A stretch of 64,000 nucleotides of DNA from Oasisia sp. SBJ-2009 (taxonomy: Eukaryota > Annelida > Polychaeta > Sabellida > Siboglinidae). The position numbers and the translations under genes were made by a program. The stretch's first letter is position 1; the number at the start of each line of letters is the position of its first letter. Below the pieces are notes generated by a model. The model did not search any database, had not been told where the DNA came from, and saw only the letters and a list, made by a program, of their open reading frames with translations. The stretch spans positions 33,618,529-33,682,528 of the forward strand of contig OZ024864.1 of the NCBI GenBank assembly GCA_964017155.1. The letters are read 5' to 3'. This document shows positions 1-11,710 of this stretch, in pieces.

Positions 1-146
<146 letters not shown>

Positions 147-439
147 GTACATTAACGGACAAACAACAACACACACATTGACATAGACACCATCAATTGT
201 TTGCATTGTTATTTTTTCTGGAATAATAATTTTGATTGTTATGATGTAGGTAAATTTCTAACTGTGGCTCCTCAATAGTGCCTACCACTGTCTTAGAGGA
301 GTCGCTGTGTTACAGGCAGTGTCATGTAGGATGTGCCAGTGTTGCAGGCTCAAACAATGTCAGCATGTTGCAGGCTATAAAAGTGTCAGTGTGTTGCACA
401 CATTAACATTTGTCAGTGTTTTGCAGGCTGTCATAATGT
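147..439. repeat. Direct repeat, copy 1 (partner 2717-3017)
   Basis: Near-identical to 2717-3017 in the same orientation; the second copy has a small extra stretch near its middle. Both copies follow a CA-rich tract. The right part is a degenerate repeat of about 30 bp built on CAGTGTGTTGCAGGCT, which continues to about 540. Confidence 0.9.
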
Positions 440-539
440 CAGTGTGTTGCAAGCTCTAACAGTGTCAGTGTGTTGCACGCATTAGCATATGTCAGTATGT
501 TGCAGGTTTAACCAGTGTCAACGTGGTGCAGGTTCTAAG

Positions 540-2600
540 AGGATGACAACTCTGAACTGTTGCCAGGGTGATGTGGTCATTGATGCTGGACCTTCATGTT
601 CCCACATGATAAGAGTCCAGAAGAATTGTGGTTCTTCACAGAGGACTGGATGGTGTTCAATTGAACAGGTCTGCCAGGATGTAAACTCTAGTATATAAAG
701 CACAATCCTGATGATTGTATGCTGTGCTATGTAAGAACCTTTTTGTCACAAGAAGATGACATATTTACCTACATTTTATTGTAGTTGTGTTCAAAGTGTG
801 TCACACTTATGTTTACAATAAATAAACACCATGGTGATATGCAAAATGTTTATGCACGAGGCATTTTCATGTTTTTTGTGTGTGTGAAATGGAGCCTTGT
901 TTTTGTTATTGTTTGAGACCTACAAGACGTTCATGGCATCAGCCTGCCTCTACTGTTCATTTTGCAGACTTGTTTCTTAACTGTGTCATGAAATATAAGT
1001 TATTGTCCCATCTCTTTTTGAAATAAGTGTCCCTGTACGTGCTGTGTGTCATTTGGGTATATTGTGCCATATGAAATAAATAATTTCTCCAAATCTATTT
1101 GAAATGGGTACACATCTACATGCATGCCCCAGTTGGTATCTTCCTTAGTGCCACGATTTAGTGCCTGCTTTCTTGTTTTCTTGCCATTGAGAGAAGTTGA
1201 AGATAAAATACCTTGTACATAAAAGCATACGTTAGTGGCTTACATAAAAACATTTGATTACATTTGCGACATTTAGTTAATGGCTGATTTGATTTGAAAA
1301 TGTTTTTGCACACACACAGTGTTATAGATAATTAGTAGTTGTACAATGTTACTACTGTATTGCACATGTGGAGTTGGAAGTGTTTTTTGGTCAAATGTGA
1401 ACAATTGACAATAAAGAGGAATTCACATCCAGTTTGTTGTTCTGTCAAACATTGCTTCGTTGATAAAATGTGCATGCATGTACTGCGTGTTCCCCGGCTA
1501 GAGGCCAGCTGTCCCCACCCACCAGTGAAGCTGGATTTTCCCTGCCTGCATTTGGTGCATGGGCACCTTGACTAATTGTTTAGGCACATACATTTTGAAT
1601 TGGACTATCCTGAAGGCATTGATATGGTGTCCTCTCACAAGCCCTCTCCCCTCCCTGAGGTGTGAGAATGTAGTGCCAGTAGCCCCCCCCCCCCCCCCCC
1701 CTATTCAGTATGCTGTTAGATTGACACACACCCTCTTTGTAGATTGTTCTAATTGTAAGCCTTAATCATTTAAAGCTCTATATGATTTTCACACATTGTG
1801 TGGTTTGAAAAGCTCAATGTTCTAACAGGCAAATTAAATCCTACATAACGCGATTTGAGGTGAGCAAAACCCACTTGGAATGGAATACTGTGACCTTGGA
1901 ATACAATCGTATCTCAGTGCCATTGCACATATCGATAATTTCATTTAATTCCATTGAGTTTTCCTACAAACAATCAACAACACAGTGCAATCTTTTCTCA
2001 TAACATTAACTGATGCCTTGTGTTTATTCTACATTACTCTTTTAATTAGTACTTCTCTTAATGGTTGATTACATACTTGTGTATTACAAATTAAAAAGGG
2101 TTTGCGGTTTTGTTTCATTACAAAAGTCCGACATTCTTTGAAAGTGCACCAGCCTATTGTATTATTAAACCAGGTACACGTGTATCTAAAATTTAGGTGG
2201 GGCTGAATATTGAATGGAACAGCCAGGTGGTGTTGGTAAAGGTAGTGGCTTCTTGCTAACCACTCACGTACAAGTGCCTATCAAATGCTTGCCTTCAGTC
2301 GTGTGAATCACCATCATTGCCCTTAGCACCAGTCTGCCCGACACCTTCTCCAGTTGCACCGCTGCCCTCCATGATGAATACACTGATGCTACCATCGACA
2401 ACGTCACTGGTCAGTTGGCATTCTTACCAGCTCTTTATCGTTCTGTTTCAGAACTGTAAAATCACGCTACTTCCATCATAATTTTGCTTTCCCATTTTAC
2501 CTCCACTTTCTTTTTATGATACTCAAAATATTATTGTGTAGGAAACTGTTTTTAAGTGTCGTAACATAGGTGATGAATGTATTCGGTAAGATCGCAGTTA
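540..2600. other. No gene recognised
   Basis: AT-rich sequence with short ORFs only. None has a convincing domain or matching splice borders. A poly-C run lies at about 1682-1701. AATAAA-like words occur near 820 and 1075, but no upstream exon could be tied to them. Confidence 0.5.
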
Positions 2601-2716
2601 TTCACAAACACATGGAAGTACATACACACATGCAGGCATTCAAGTACATACGTGTACACACATGTACACGCACACATGTACACACGCATACACACACACA
2701 ATGTATACACACACAT

Positions 2717-3017
2717 GTACATTAACGGACAAACAACAACACACACATTGACATAGACACCATCAATTGTTTGCATTGTTATTTTTTCTGGAATAATAAT
2801 TTTGATTGTGATGATGTAGGTAAATTTCTAACTGTGGATCCTCAATAGTGCCTACCACTGTCTTAGAGGAGTCGCTGTGTTACAGGCAGTGTCATGTAGG
2901 ATGTGCCAGTGTTGCAAACTTGCAGGCTCAAACAATGTCAGCATGTTGCAGGCTATAAAAGTGTCAGTGTGTTGCACACATTAGCATTTGTCAGTGTTTT
3001 GCAGGCTGTCATAATGT
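2717..3017. repeat. Direct repeat, copy 2 (partner 147-439)
   Basis: Homology with copy 1 stops abruptly at 3017, where unrelated sequence leading into the inverted element begins. Copy 1 carries on with its short tandem units. This suggests a later insertion or rearrangement at 3018. Confidence 0.9.
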
Positions 3018-3087
3018 AACGCCTTGATATTATTATTTTAGTAAAATAAAAATAATCCGCTTTAAGTAACTGAGGTTGCGTAATTCG

Positions 3088-3311
3088 GTAATTCTGATAG
3101 TCCGCAGCGACGCCTATCGAGTCGATTGGAACCCTCGTCTCATGTATTCCGGTTAGCTGTAAAACGTGGTGTCGGCTCTGGTTACGGTTTTTATTCCAAA
3201 CAGTTTACATTAAATATTTGTGTTTTGACCATCAAAATTTCAACCAATATACCGATGTTGAATGTACGTTATATATAAGTCGATCGGTTATGTTTCTGTA
3301 ATTAAAAGATG
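3088..3311 (+). mobile_element. Transposon fragment, plus-oriented arm of inverted pair
   Basis: About 220 bp that pairs, as reverse complement, with 4416-4643. Both arms share blocks such as GATAGTCCGCAGCGACG and CCGGTTAGCTGTAAAA. Translated in parallel they give related peptides ending around a YTD-ECTLYI-R-VMFL pattern, so the homologous unit was probably protein-coding. This arm is frameshifted. The family is not recognised. Confidence 0.7.
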
Positions 3312-4371
3312 GTTATTTCTTTGAAAAATAGCCGATTATTAAAATAAAAGAAAGCACACTTCCAAATTTCTTGAATACTACTTCAAAGTTCATAGCCGCA
3401 TCACGAAACACCTTGAAAAACATCACATTCTAAATGCCCAGGTCCACTTCCGTCTTCTGACTTGTCTAATAATGTCTTTGCCTTTTCTCTCACCCAGATG
3501 TTTGTTTTTCTATCCGTCTATGTGATGCTTAACATATTTCTTTTAATGTTTGTGCGGTTGCTAGCTTGTTCTTTGACTTTGTCTGGCTGGAGAGGGCCCA
3601 CGTTTCCGCGGCGTATGTCATTGTTGGTAGTATGCATGAGTTACAGATATAAAATTCCAAAATTTTCTTTGTCGATCTCGTTGTGCATGCGTGCTACCCA
3701 GCCTTGTCTTGTTTAAGTACTGACTACCACACCTGGTTGGGTCATATGTATAAGACATCTGCAAATAGGTAGACTGTGCCTGAACTTCTGAAGTCGAGTT
3801 GATATTGACATTATTGTTAGGTAAGTCACTGCGACAGTTGTGTAAATAAGGAAGAGAGCCGGCTGTTATTCTTCCTTGAATTTTATCTGTGGAATAATTG
3901 TTACTGAAATACAATGGCCAATCCCATACTGTGAGTGGTTGAATTTATTCATTGAAAGTAATTCTTCTCGTAAATAATGTTCTGAAACGATACCTCCATT
4001 AAAATCATACACTGGGCCACTACACTACTAGCAGTACTATATACAACTGTTACCAATAACTTAAAAACAACAGTAAAACTTTAACAATTCGCCTACCAAC
4101 TCTCTTCAATTATGCCTGGCACTCAGTATCCCAGACAAAATCTCCAAGTCCAAGATTATAGGTATTTATTAATTATATGCAGTTGGAAGTGTTTGATGAA
4201 GCGTTAATGGATGGATCCAGTTGGTTTCCAGGTACGTGTATGTAAAGGTTAATTGGTGGATACTGAGGGTTGCAGGTGGATGTCCAAATGGTATAAGCAT
4301 ATAACTATGCATCTGGTGAGCCTGGAATCTCTTGAATTTCGAAACGTAAACGTTAATACTACGGATTATTG

Positions 4372-4701
4372 CTATAGGCAATATAACGTTATACCCAATC
4401 GTTGACATCCACACGCATCTTTTAATTTCAGAAACATAACATATCGATTTATATATAACGTACATTCATCATCGGTATATTGGGTGACATTTTTTATGGA
4501 CAAAACACAAATATTACGTGTAAAATGTTTTGAATCAAAAACGTAACCACCAGAGCCGACACCACATTTTACAGCTAACCGGAATACACGAGAAGAGGGT
4601 TCCAATCGATTCGATAGACGTCGCTGCGGACTATCAGAATTCCCGAATGTTCTAACACGCTTTCGTCTGCGAGTCACGAGACTACGAGGATGTGACGTCA
4701 T
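4372..4701 (-). pseudogene. Unidentified transposon-like ORF, minus arm of inverted pair
   Basis: A 109-codon minus-strand ORF overlaps the minus arm (4416-4643) of the inverted pair. The shared peptide includes CTLYINRYVMFLKLK. The N-terminal part is basic (RSLVTRRRKRVR). No domain is recognised. Because a diverged copy lies 1.1 kb away in the opposite orientation, I read it as part of a repeated element and not a host gene. It could also be one arm of a long-inverted-repeat (foldback) transposon. Confidence 0.45.
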
Positions 4702-4982
4702 AAACAGCTCGCCAACAACAACAGAGTGTGCGACGCATACATTCGAATTACTAGATCTTCATTGACGCGGAGAATGAAACGATTCAAGGACAACAGCTAC
4801 AAGAAGTTGCACGAACATTTCGCAGATGAGTTCAGCTTAATATTTATAATGTTTAAACATTTTTGTTCAGTTTAGCTTCGACGTTCCTCACGGAACAGTG
4901 TATAAGCGAGTCATCATAATCATCATGTTGTCGGTCGCGATGCGACAAAGAATGCTTCCTTCGTTTGACTATTGCTCTCCAT

Positions 4983-6070
4983 TTATCTCTCTGCAGTGAG
5001 AGTGCGGTCCATGAGTTGGTCTTTGTCTCTCAGTTTCAGGGTTTTCTTGATAGTATCTTTGAACCGGAGACGAGGGTGCCTTCTCTTTCTGTGACCAGAA
5101 GACAGTTGATAGAAGAGAACCTGCTTTGGTAGCCTGTCTGGTGACATCCTCATATCAGTCATGATGTGTCCAGTCCACCGGAGATTCTTTCTGATAAGAA
5201 GATCTTCCATAGATGGCAGCCCTGTCCGCTCGAGTATGTCCTATTAATCTTCAAGCCGAACGTCTTTGACGCATTGGAGAAAGCATCTACTATTTTCTGC
5301 ATCTCTTCAGTAGAGTGGGCAACCAGTGCACTGTGATCTGCGAATAGAAGCTCTGTCATCAGTATCCGAGTAATCATGGTCTTCGCTCTGAAGTGTGTGA
5401 CGTTGAATAGTTCAGCGCTCTGTCTGGACTGTATGGACGCCATCTCCCATGTATCGGAAAGCCTCGTCAAGCATTGCTGATAAGAAGATGGAGAATAAAA
5501 ATGGAGGCCAATACACAACCTTGTTTGACCCCAGTTGTAACAATGAACAATTCCGAGACTTCCCCTCCAACACTAACAATCGCCATCATTCTGGTATGTA
5601 GAGCCTCGAACATAGGTGTGAACTTCTCTGGGCATACATACTTCCTTAGTAGTTGCCATAGCCCGGTCATCCCAACTGTATAGAACACCTTACTGAAGTC
5701 GACAAATACCATGTACAGTGGTCGGTCTTACTCAATGCACTTTTCTTGGAGCAGTCGGAGACAAAATAAATATCATATCAACAGTGTTCCAGTTACCTCT
5801 GAAGCCACATGGTATCTCCGGAACTACCTCTGGTGTTATGTGGGTAGGTACTCTGTTGAGGAGGACCCTGGCGAAGATCTTGCCTGCTATGGAAAGAAGA
5901 GAGATTGCTCTATAGTTCCCACAATCTGTTCAATAACCTTTCTTGTAGATGGTTACAATGCAGGCATCCTGTAGCGTCTTGGGTTACAGAACCCACCTCC
6001 CAGGCATTGGTGATTAGTAAGCGCAATCTGCTGAACAGATTATATCCTCCATGCTTCCATACTACAGCAG
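4983..6070 (-). pseudogene. Non-LTR retrotransposon reverse transcriptase, degenerate
   Basis: Read on the minus strand, consecutive frames give the order expected of a LINE reverse transcriptase. [14 protein letters not shown] segment (5910-6070) is followed by MVFVDFSKVF and GVKQGCVLA (5467-5712), then LLFADHSALVAHS (5159-5518), and last the C-terminal LRWTGHIM-MSPDRLPKQVL segment (4983-5210). The catalytic FADD box reads FADH, so the second metal-binding Asp is lost. Several frameshifts and stops separate the pieces. It is a dead copy; no endonuclease domain is seen. The 5' end abuts the CCAT array. Confidence 0.88.
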
Positions 6071-6094
6071 GAATTCCATCTCCCCCACTGCTTT

Positions 6095-7650
6095 GCCATC
6101 CATCCATCCATCCACCCATCCATCCATCCATCCATCCATCCATCCATCCATCCATCCATCCATCCATCCATCCTTCCATCCATCCATCCATCCGGTCCAC
6201 TCACCCACTTCACCCGTCCGTCTGGCCATCCGCCCGTCCATCCAATGGTCTCCATCCATCCATCTGGTCCACTCACCCACCTCCGCCTTTTGCCCCATTC
6301 ATCCATCCGTCGGGGCATCCACCCGTCCATCCAATTGTATCCATCCATCCACCCACCCACCTACCCACCCATCCATCCATCCAGTCCACTCATCCACTCC
6401 CGCGACGCCCCATTCACCCGTCCTTCGGGCCATCCGCCCGTCCATCCAATTATCTCTCCATCCATCCGTCCGTCCGTCCGTCCGTCCGTCCGTCCGTCCG
6501 TCCGTCCGTCCGTCCGTCCGTCCGTCCGTCCGTCCGTCCGTCCGTCCGTCCGTCCGTCCGTCCGTCCGTCCGTCCGTCCGTCCGTCCGTCCGTCCGTCCG
6601 TCCGTCCGTCCGTCCGTCCGTCCGTCCGTCCGTCCGTCCGTCCGTCCGTCCGCCCTCCCACCCGTCCGTCCATCCATCCGTCCATCCATCCATCCACCCG
6701 TTTCACTCATGTACCTCCGCGACGCCCCATTCACCCGTCCGTCGGGCCATCCGCCCGTCCATCCAATGGTCTCTCCATCCGTCCGTCCATCCATCCATCC
6801 ATCCATCCGGTCCACTCATCCACCTCCGCGACGCCCCATTCACCCGTCCGTCGGGCCATCCGCCCGTCCATCCAACGGTCTCTTCATCCGTCCGTCCGTC
6901 CGTCCGTCCGTCCGTCCGTCCGTCCGTCCGTCCGTCCGTCCGTCCGTCCGTCCGTCCGTCCGTCCGTCCGTCCGTCCGTCCGTCCGTCCGTCCGTCCGTC
7001 CGTCCGTCCGTCCGTCCGTCCGTCCGTCCGTCCGTCCGTCCGTCCGTCCGTCCGTCCGTCCGTCCGTCCGTCCGTCCGTCCGTCCGTCCGTCCGTCCGTC
7101 CGTCCGTCCGTCCGTCCGTCCGTCCGTCCGTCCGTCCGTCCGTCCGTCCGTCCGTCCGTCCGTCCGTCCGTCCGTCCGTCCGTCCGTCCGTCCGTCCGTC
7201 CGTCCGTCCGTCCGTCCGTCCGTCCGTCCGTCCGTCCGTCCGTCCGTCCGTCCGTCCGTCCGTCCGTCCGTCCGTCCGTCCGTCCGTCCGTCCGTCCATC
7301 CGGTCCACTCACCACCCTCGCCTTCCGCCCCATTCACCCGTCCGTCCTTCCAATGGTCTCCCCTTACATCCATCCAACCATCCATCCGGTCCACTCACCC
7401 ACCCAAGCACATCAACCATTCACCCATGCATCCATCCATTCACACACGCATCCATCCATTGACCATCCAGCCATCCATTCACCTCCCGTTCGTCCGTCTG
7501 CCCTCCCATCCATCCATTGACCACACAGCCAACCATTCACCTCTCGTTCGTCCGTCTGTCCTCTCATCCATCCATTGACCACACAGGCAACCATTCACCT
7601 CCCGTTCGTCCGTCTGCCCTCCCATCCATCCATTCATCAATCCAGGGAAT
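6095..7650. repeat. CCAT/CCGT tetranucleotide super-array
   Basis: Runs of CCAT/CATC units alternate with two long, almost pure CCGT tracts (about 6466-6652 and 6888-7298). Irregular spacers of about 60-100 bp between tracts recur (CACTCACCCACCT..., CCATTCACCCGTCCG...), so there is higher-order duplication. Because stops are absent, all plus frames (Ser-Val-Arg-Pro, Ile-His-Pro-Ser) and minus frames (Thr-Asp-Gly-Arg, Met-Asp-Gly-Trp) stay open for hundreds of codons. These are not genes. Confidence 0.97.
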
Positions 7651-7986
7651 TATCCAGCGTCTCTGGGAATGTGTAATAGTTGAAGGTAACACACGAAAGT
7701 AGTTTGGCAATAATGGGGAGTGCTTCTTCGTCTTCCAAATGACACGCGTGGTGATCTCATCAAGTTGAGAATTCCCAAGGTGTACAGCACAACAAATAAA
7801 TACTAGAAAACATTAGACTGCAATAATAAGAGAAATACATCAAAATTAATTATTCACTCTCGGATTTTGGGTGGTTAAAATCAAAATTTCCTGTTGAATG
7901 GGATAACTGGGGTCAACTCGGGTCACTTCAGAAGTGGCCACAGAGATTCTGGTGGTGCAGGAGAAACCCCTGCCGTAACTACCACG

Positions 7987-8086
7987 CATAGACTCGCTTC
8001 CGGGCTCTTAGCTTAGAATCTTTTTAACTTCGTATGTGAAGCTAACGGTAGTGTCAGCTTAAAGATAAATCGGAAGCGAGTCTATG
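7987..8086. repeat. 100-bp hairpin element with 16-bp perfect terminal inverted repeats
   Basis: CATAGACTCGCTTCCG at 7987-8002 is perfectly repeated in inverse orientation at 8071-8086. The interior also partly self-pairs (AGCTTAGA...TGAAGCTAA). Size and structure fit a very small non-autonomous element or a structured RNA. No second copy was seen in the window. Confidence 0.7.
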
Positions 8087-8424
8087 TTTGGCAAAGTGCC
8101 TAGTCTGAGCAGGTAATACGGTTTCTAACCAATGCACACGAGCTTCTACCTAAACCTAGCTTAGAGTAGATTTTTTAAAACAAATAACAGTTAATAAGGT
8201 ATAAGGTATTTTAATAGGTTTTATATGATAGTTGTTACTGGACCCTTGCCTTTTATGTATAGAGGTTTGTACTGGGGTCATTTTACATCCCATTTGTATA
8301 TAGTATAATGAGTTGAGCAAAGAGAAGCTATGAAATGTAGTTCTAGGATCAAGGCAACAGCATAGATGAGGATTATTTAAAATGTAATGAAGACCAACGA
8401 AGCATTGCATTTAAATAGAAAGAT

Positions 8425-8635
8425 CAGCCAGTCCAGGATTTGCTCCTGTGAAAACAGCCCAACGACCAGTGGACACCTACTGCAGCACTGCCCACTACAG
8501 CATGACCATAGGTGATACACGTGACCAGACGGCACCGCCTGGATGATACAATGTAGGATGACTGCGATGATAGAAGAATACAGCATTATTCGCGAGGGCG
8601 ACAGACGTTCCCGTCTAGATAGTGATTGACAATAA
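8425..8635 (+). pseudogene. LINE C-terminal fragment (Cys/His motif)
   Basis: The plus-strand translation gives C-E-N-S-P-T-T-S-G-H-L-L-Q-H-C-P-L-Q. This matches the C-x(n)-T-x-x-H-x-L-x-x-C-P-L motif near the C-terminus of many non-LTR retrotransposon proteins. It is followed by a PDGTAW segment. Internal stops show decay. No RT domain is adjacent. Confidence 0.6.
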
Positions 8636-8888
8636 AGAAGAGATGTAGGCCAAGATTAGCAATAGCTAGTAAACTGAGAAATAGATGTTTAGTGACAGGG
8701 TTAATACGTGTATAAACTAATACAATCCTCGTGTTCATTGGCTAGAGGCCGGGGGACCACGTACCATGGAGTGACCTTGATCTCTTTTTTTCGTTTCTTT
8801 ACTCATTAATCCGTAGCAAACTTTTTGATCTCTTGCATAGCATTTCATCTTAGCTGGTTCCAAAACCTTATGCACTGTCGTGTTTCAG

Positions 8889-9097
8889 GAAAACAATCTA
8901 CGATGCGTCAAGAGGATAAAGAGAAGCCCACCAGACCGCTACAAGATGCACACAGTCGTGCAGAGGTGATGGGTGCGACAGCCAAGCTAGGTGCAACAAT
9001 TCGACAACGGCGCCTTCGGCGGCGCACGGTACACGTACTGCCTTCGAATGAGGAAAGGACGACATTTAATGATGACGCTTTCTTGGTGAACCAATAA
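8889..9097 (+). CDS. Putative terminal coding exon of an unidentified gene
   Basis: A good 3' splice site (CACTGTCGTGTTTCAG, ending at 8888) opens a frame that needs one base from an upstream exon. It encodes about 69 basic residues, including an RQRRLRRRTV cluster, and ends at TAA 9095-9097. An AATAAA at 9309-9314 gives a plausible 3' UTR of about 220 bases. The stretch is richer in CpG than its neighbours. No domain is recognised and no upstream exon was found in the window, so this may be a last exon, a retrocopy fragment or chance. Confidence 0.35.
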
Positions 9098-9308
9098 TAA
9101 GACTCATTTGAAGTGTGCTACAATTATATAGAATTTCAGTACAAGGACGTGTCCGTGTAACAACTAGGGACTTGTGTTTTACGTCATCGAAACGTGCGCA
9201 GTCATTCCAGGATCCGCGTTGTACATTACCAGTTCTCAGGTTGGAGATGCCGTTATACACTTCCAGTAAAACGTGCAAGATCATTGTCATTTACTCGTAG
9301 CTTGCATG

Positions 9309-9314
9309 AATAAA
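9309..9314 (+). terminator. Poly(A) signal AATAAA
   Basis: A canonical hexamer about 210 bases after the stop codon of the putative terminal exon at 8889-9097. Confidence 0.35.
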
Positions 9315-9427
9315 ACATTGTGTAACTCAACTTTGTTGCGATATTCACTAAAAAAAGCACGCACAAACTAACTTTTTGGGTAAGACTGCTAACGTTTGCT
9401 TTTTAGACTTCCTTTGTTGAAGCACAT

Positions 9428-9431
9428 CCTC

Positions 9432-9508
<77 letters not shown>

Positions 9509-9652
9509 TTTCTCCTCTGTCTCTCTCTCTCTCGCTCTCTCTCTCACACCTTCAATTTCTGTCTGTCTGTCTCTCTCACTCTCACCACGTTAACCGCCAC
9601 ACTGTACACTATGGCCCTCTCTTTTTCCTCTCTCGCTCACTTTCTCGCCCTC

Positions 9653-9748
<96 letters not shown>

Positions 9749-9768
9749 ACACACACTTTCTCGCTCTG

Positions 9769-9800
<32 letters not shown>

Positions 9801-9920
9801 TCATCCACCTTCAACCACGGTACTCTCTTCTGTTCTGTTGTGGCACCACCGCCCCCCTCTCACTCTATATCTCTCTCTCTCACTCTCTCTGTCTCTCTCA
9901 CTCTCTCTAATCTATATATA
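9428..9920. repeat. (CT)n / (CTGT)n / (CA)n compound microsatellite
   Basis: A long CT run at 9430-9492, then CA, then a nearly pure CTGT array (about 9650-9742), then CT again. The ORFs of Ser-Leu, Cys-Leu-Ser-Val or Arg-Glu repeats here are artefacts. Confidence 0.97.
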
Positions 9921-10124
9921 GCTCTCTGAAAATGGTATGGATTTGTCCGCACCCTGTATACTCCAGGCCTGGAGACGTCTCATGAAAGAGAAATTTGCAA
10001 ATGTTGACATGATTCCCCGTAGACGGTTTTACATACGGTAGTAGGTCTACACGTAAGCTCAGGGAGCAAAAATCCTCCAAATGCACCCCTCTTGAATCTC
10101 CCCTAAACATGCTCACTGGCGTCG

Positions 10125-10277
10125 GAACTTCAACCACCCCCACTCACTCCGATCTCCGTCGACGTATCGTGACACACGGGAAGAGGGTGGCTTTCTCCTT
10201 CATACCGGCTGCTTAGGATTCGAACCGGGTTCGTTTGGGTGAGAGTCCCAAACTCTACCCCTGAGCCACTGCGCCCT
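10125..10277 (-). mobile_element. tRNA-derived SINE (5' head)
   Basis: The minus strand from about 10277 reads as a tRNA-like head. It has an A-box-like TGGCTCAGGGGTAGAG (10253-10268) and a perfect B box GGTTCGAATCC (10216-10226). The region between pairs as an anticodon-like stem (TTGGG/CCCAA) with a CTCTCA loop resembling tRNA-Glu. The position before the anticodon is not the invariant T, and the 3' end does not close an acceptor stem. It is therefore a SINE promoter rather than a functional tRNA. The unrelated body continues toward lower coordinates; its end is unclear. Confidence 0.72.
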
Positions 10278-10475
10278 ACATATATAGACATAACTGCCAT
10301 AGTCAAGCCCAAAGTATAACCATCGGCCATAGTGCATAGGCGTGGACATGTTTTTATATCTATGCAGTTTGCTTGTGTAAATAGAAACATAGTGCTACCT
10401 TAATTACTTCCAACTACCCTTTATAAAGGCTAAAACCTAAACGAGACTGATTACCACAGCGCTCCAAGCACAGAC

Positions 10476-10565
10476 GCACGCACGCACGCACCCACCCATG
10501 ATTGTGTGTGTGTGTGTGTTTGTGTGTGTGCGTGCGTGCGTGCGTGCGTGCGTGCGTGTGTGTGT
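10476..10565. repeat. (CACG)n and (GT)n/(GTGC)n microsatellites
   Basis: Short CACG tract, then GTGT, then GTGC tetranucleotides. Confidence 0.9.
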
Positions 10566-11199
10566 TCGAATGTACGGTGACAACCTAAGACTTACACATG
10601 AATACAAACCTTCTAACCGCGGACAAGGTCTTAATCGAGGACGTCCTCGGTTAGTACTGGTCGAGAACATGAGCGCATTATCGACGTTCTGGAAACGGAA
10701 AATATTTAAACTTTAGGAAAAGTCGCTCCAGATCAACATATATAATAGTGCAGATTGTGTGTACACACTGCTGCGCTGCTACGAGCTATCTTTGATAGCC
10801 GTGTGTATTCGTACGGTTTGGCGCGTCCTCGATTATTTATCGAAAAGCGGGACAAATTATGTGGCCGGACGATCACGTGGCTGTGGCATCTGTGGGATAT
10901 CATGTTTTAGCGCAAGCTCCAAAACACCAGAGTGGCATGGCGAAGTCGGAGCGCCATGCACAGCTTTGCCAACTATAACAGAGACAGACTGACTCAAAAC
11001 TATACACATTGAAGCGCAATTCTTATTTGTCTCGTTTAACCGACTGTCGCCTGCCTGCATAACTTCGCCGAGAAGGGCTGAAAAGTGCTGCCACCTCACG
11101 GAGTCTGGGTAACCGAGGCTACATTAATGTCTGTTTGGCCACCTGCTGCAGTTTTCAGAACTAATATTTACGAACAGGTCATCTTTTGCATGCTGAAAT

Positions 11200-11530
11200 A
11201 AATTTTAATCTAATTAACAGTCTTTGATGTGGCACTTATCAAATGCTTTCTGAAAACCTAAGTATATTACATCCACCGGTGAACCATCATCTACCCACTT
11301 AGTAATATATTCTAAAAAACATAAGCGACATAGCATTTAGGAACCCATGTTGAGATTTAGTTATTAATTTGTTTTGTACAATACAATCTACCATGTGGTC
11401 TTTAATCAATGTTTCTAATAATTTGCATAATACTGATATTAAGCTCATTGGTCTATAATTTTCTGTCTTTGTATGCATTATTACGTCTGATGCCAACACG
11501 AAGTGGATAACATCAAAACCATGTTTCTCA
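11200..11530 (-). pseudogene. Non-LTR reverse transcriptase fragment
   Basis: Read on the minus strand: TENYRPMSLISVLCKLLE, then QNKLITKSQHGFLN, then WVDDGSPVDVIYLGFQKAF. This is the standard RT block order (fingers NYRPISL, then QHGF, then the VDVIYLDFQKAFD catalytic block). The catalytic Asp of the third block reads Gly, and frameshifts are present. It belongs to a different lineage from the copy at 4983-6070. Confidence 0.87.
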
Positions 11531-11710
11531 AAACATAACTTCGCTGGGAAGGACATGTCTCCAGGATGGACGACCATCGCCTACCAAAGGTAGTACTACA
11601 TGAAGAATTGTCCACTGGCCATCGTAACAAAGGGGCACTTCGGAAAAGATACAGAGACACTCCGAAAAGGTCCCTCGCCACTTGTAACATCGATCCAACT
11701 TTTATACGCA
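11531..11710 (+). pseudogene. LINE C-terminal fragment, opposite orientation
   Basis: The plus strand encodes a WEGHVSRMDDHRLPKVVL segment followed by HRNKGALRKRYRDT. This is the typical post-RT region of RTE/CR1-like LINEs. It joins directly to the minus-strand RT fragment at about 11530, which makes a chimera of two insertions. It is followed by a CAACGTCG-rich short repeat. Confidence 0.78.

Noticed and set aside
5905..7578. 557-, 489- and 405-residue plus ORFs and several minus ORFs of Val-Arg-Pro-Ser, Ile-His-Pro-Ser and Thr-Asp-Gly-Arg repeats
   Set aside because: Stop-free translation of CCAT/CCGT tetranucleotides in every frame; no start context, domain or splice support.
10204..10276. 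Functional tRNA gene
   Set aside because: A and B boxes are good but the acceptor stem does not close and the base before the anticodon is not T; better explained as a SINE head.
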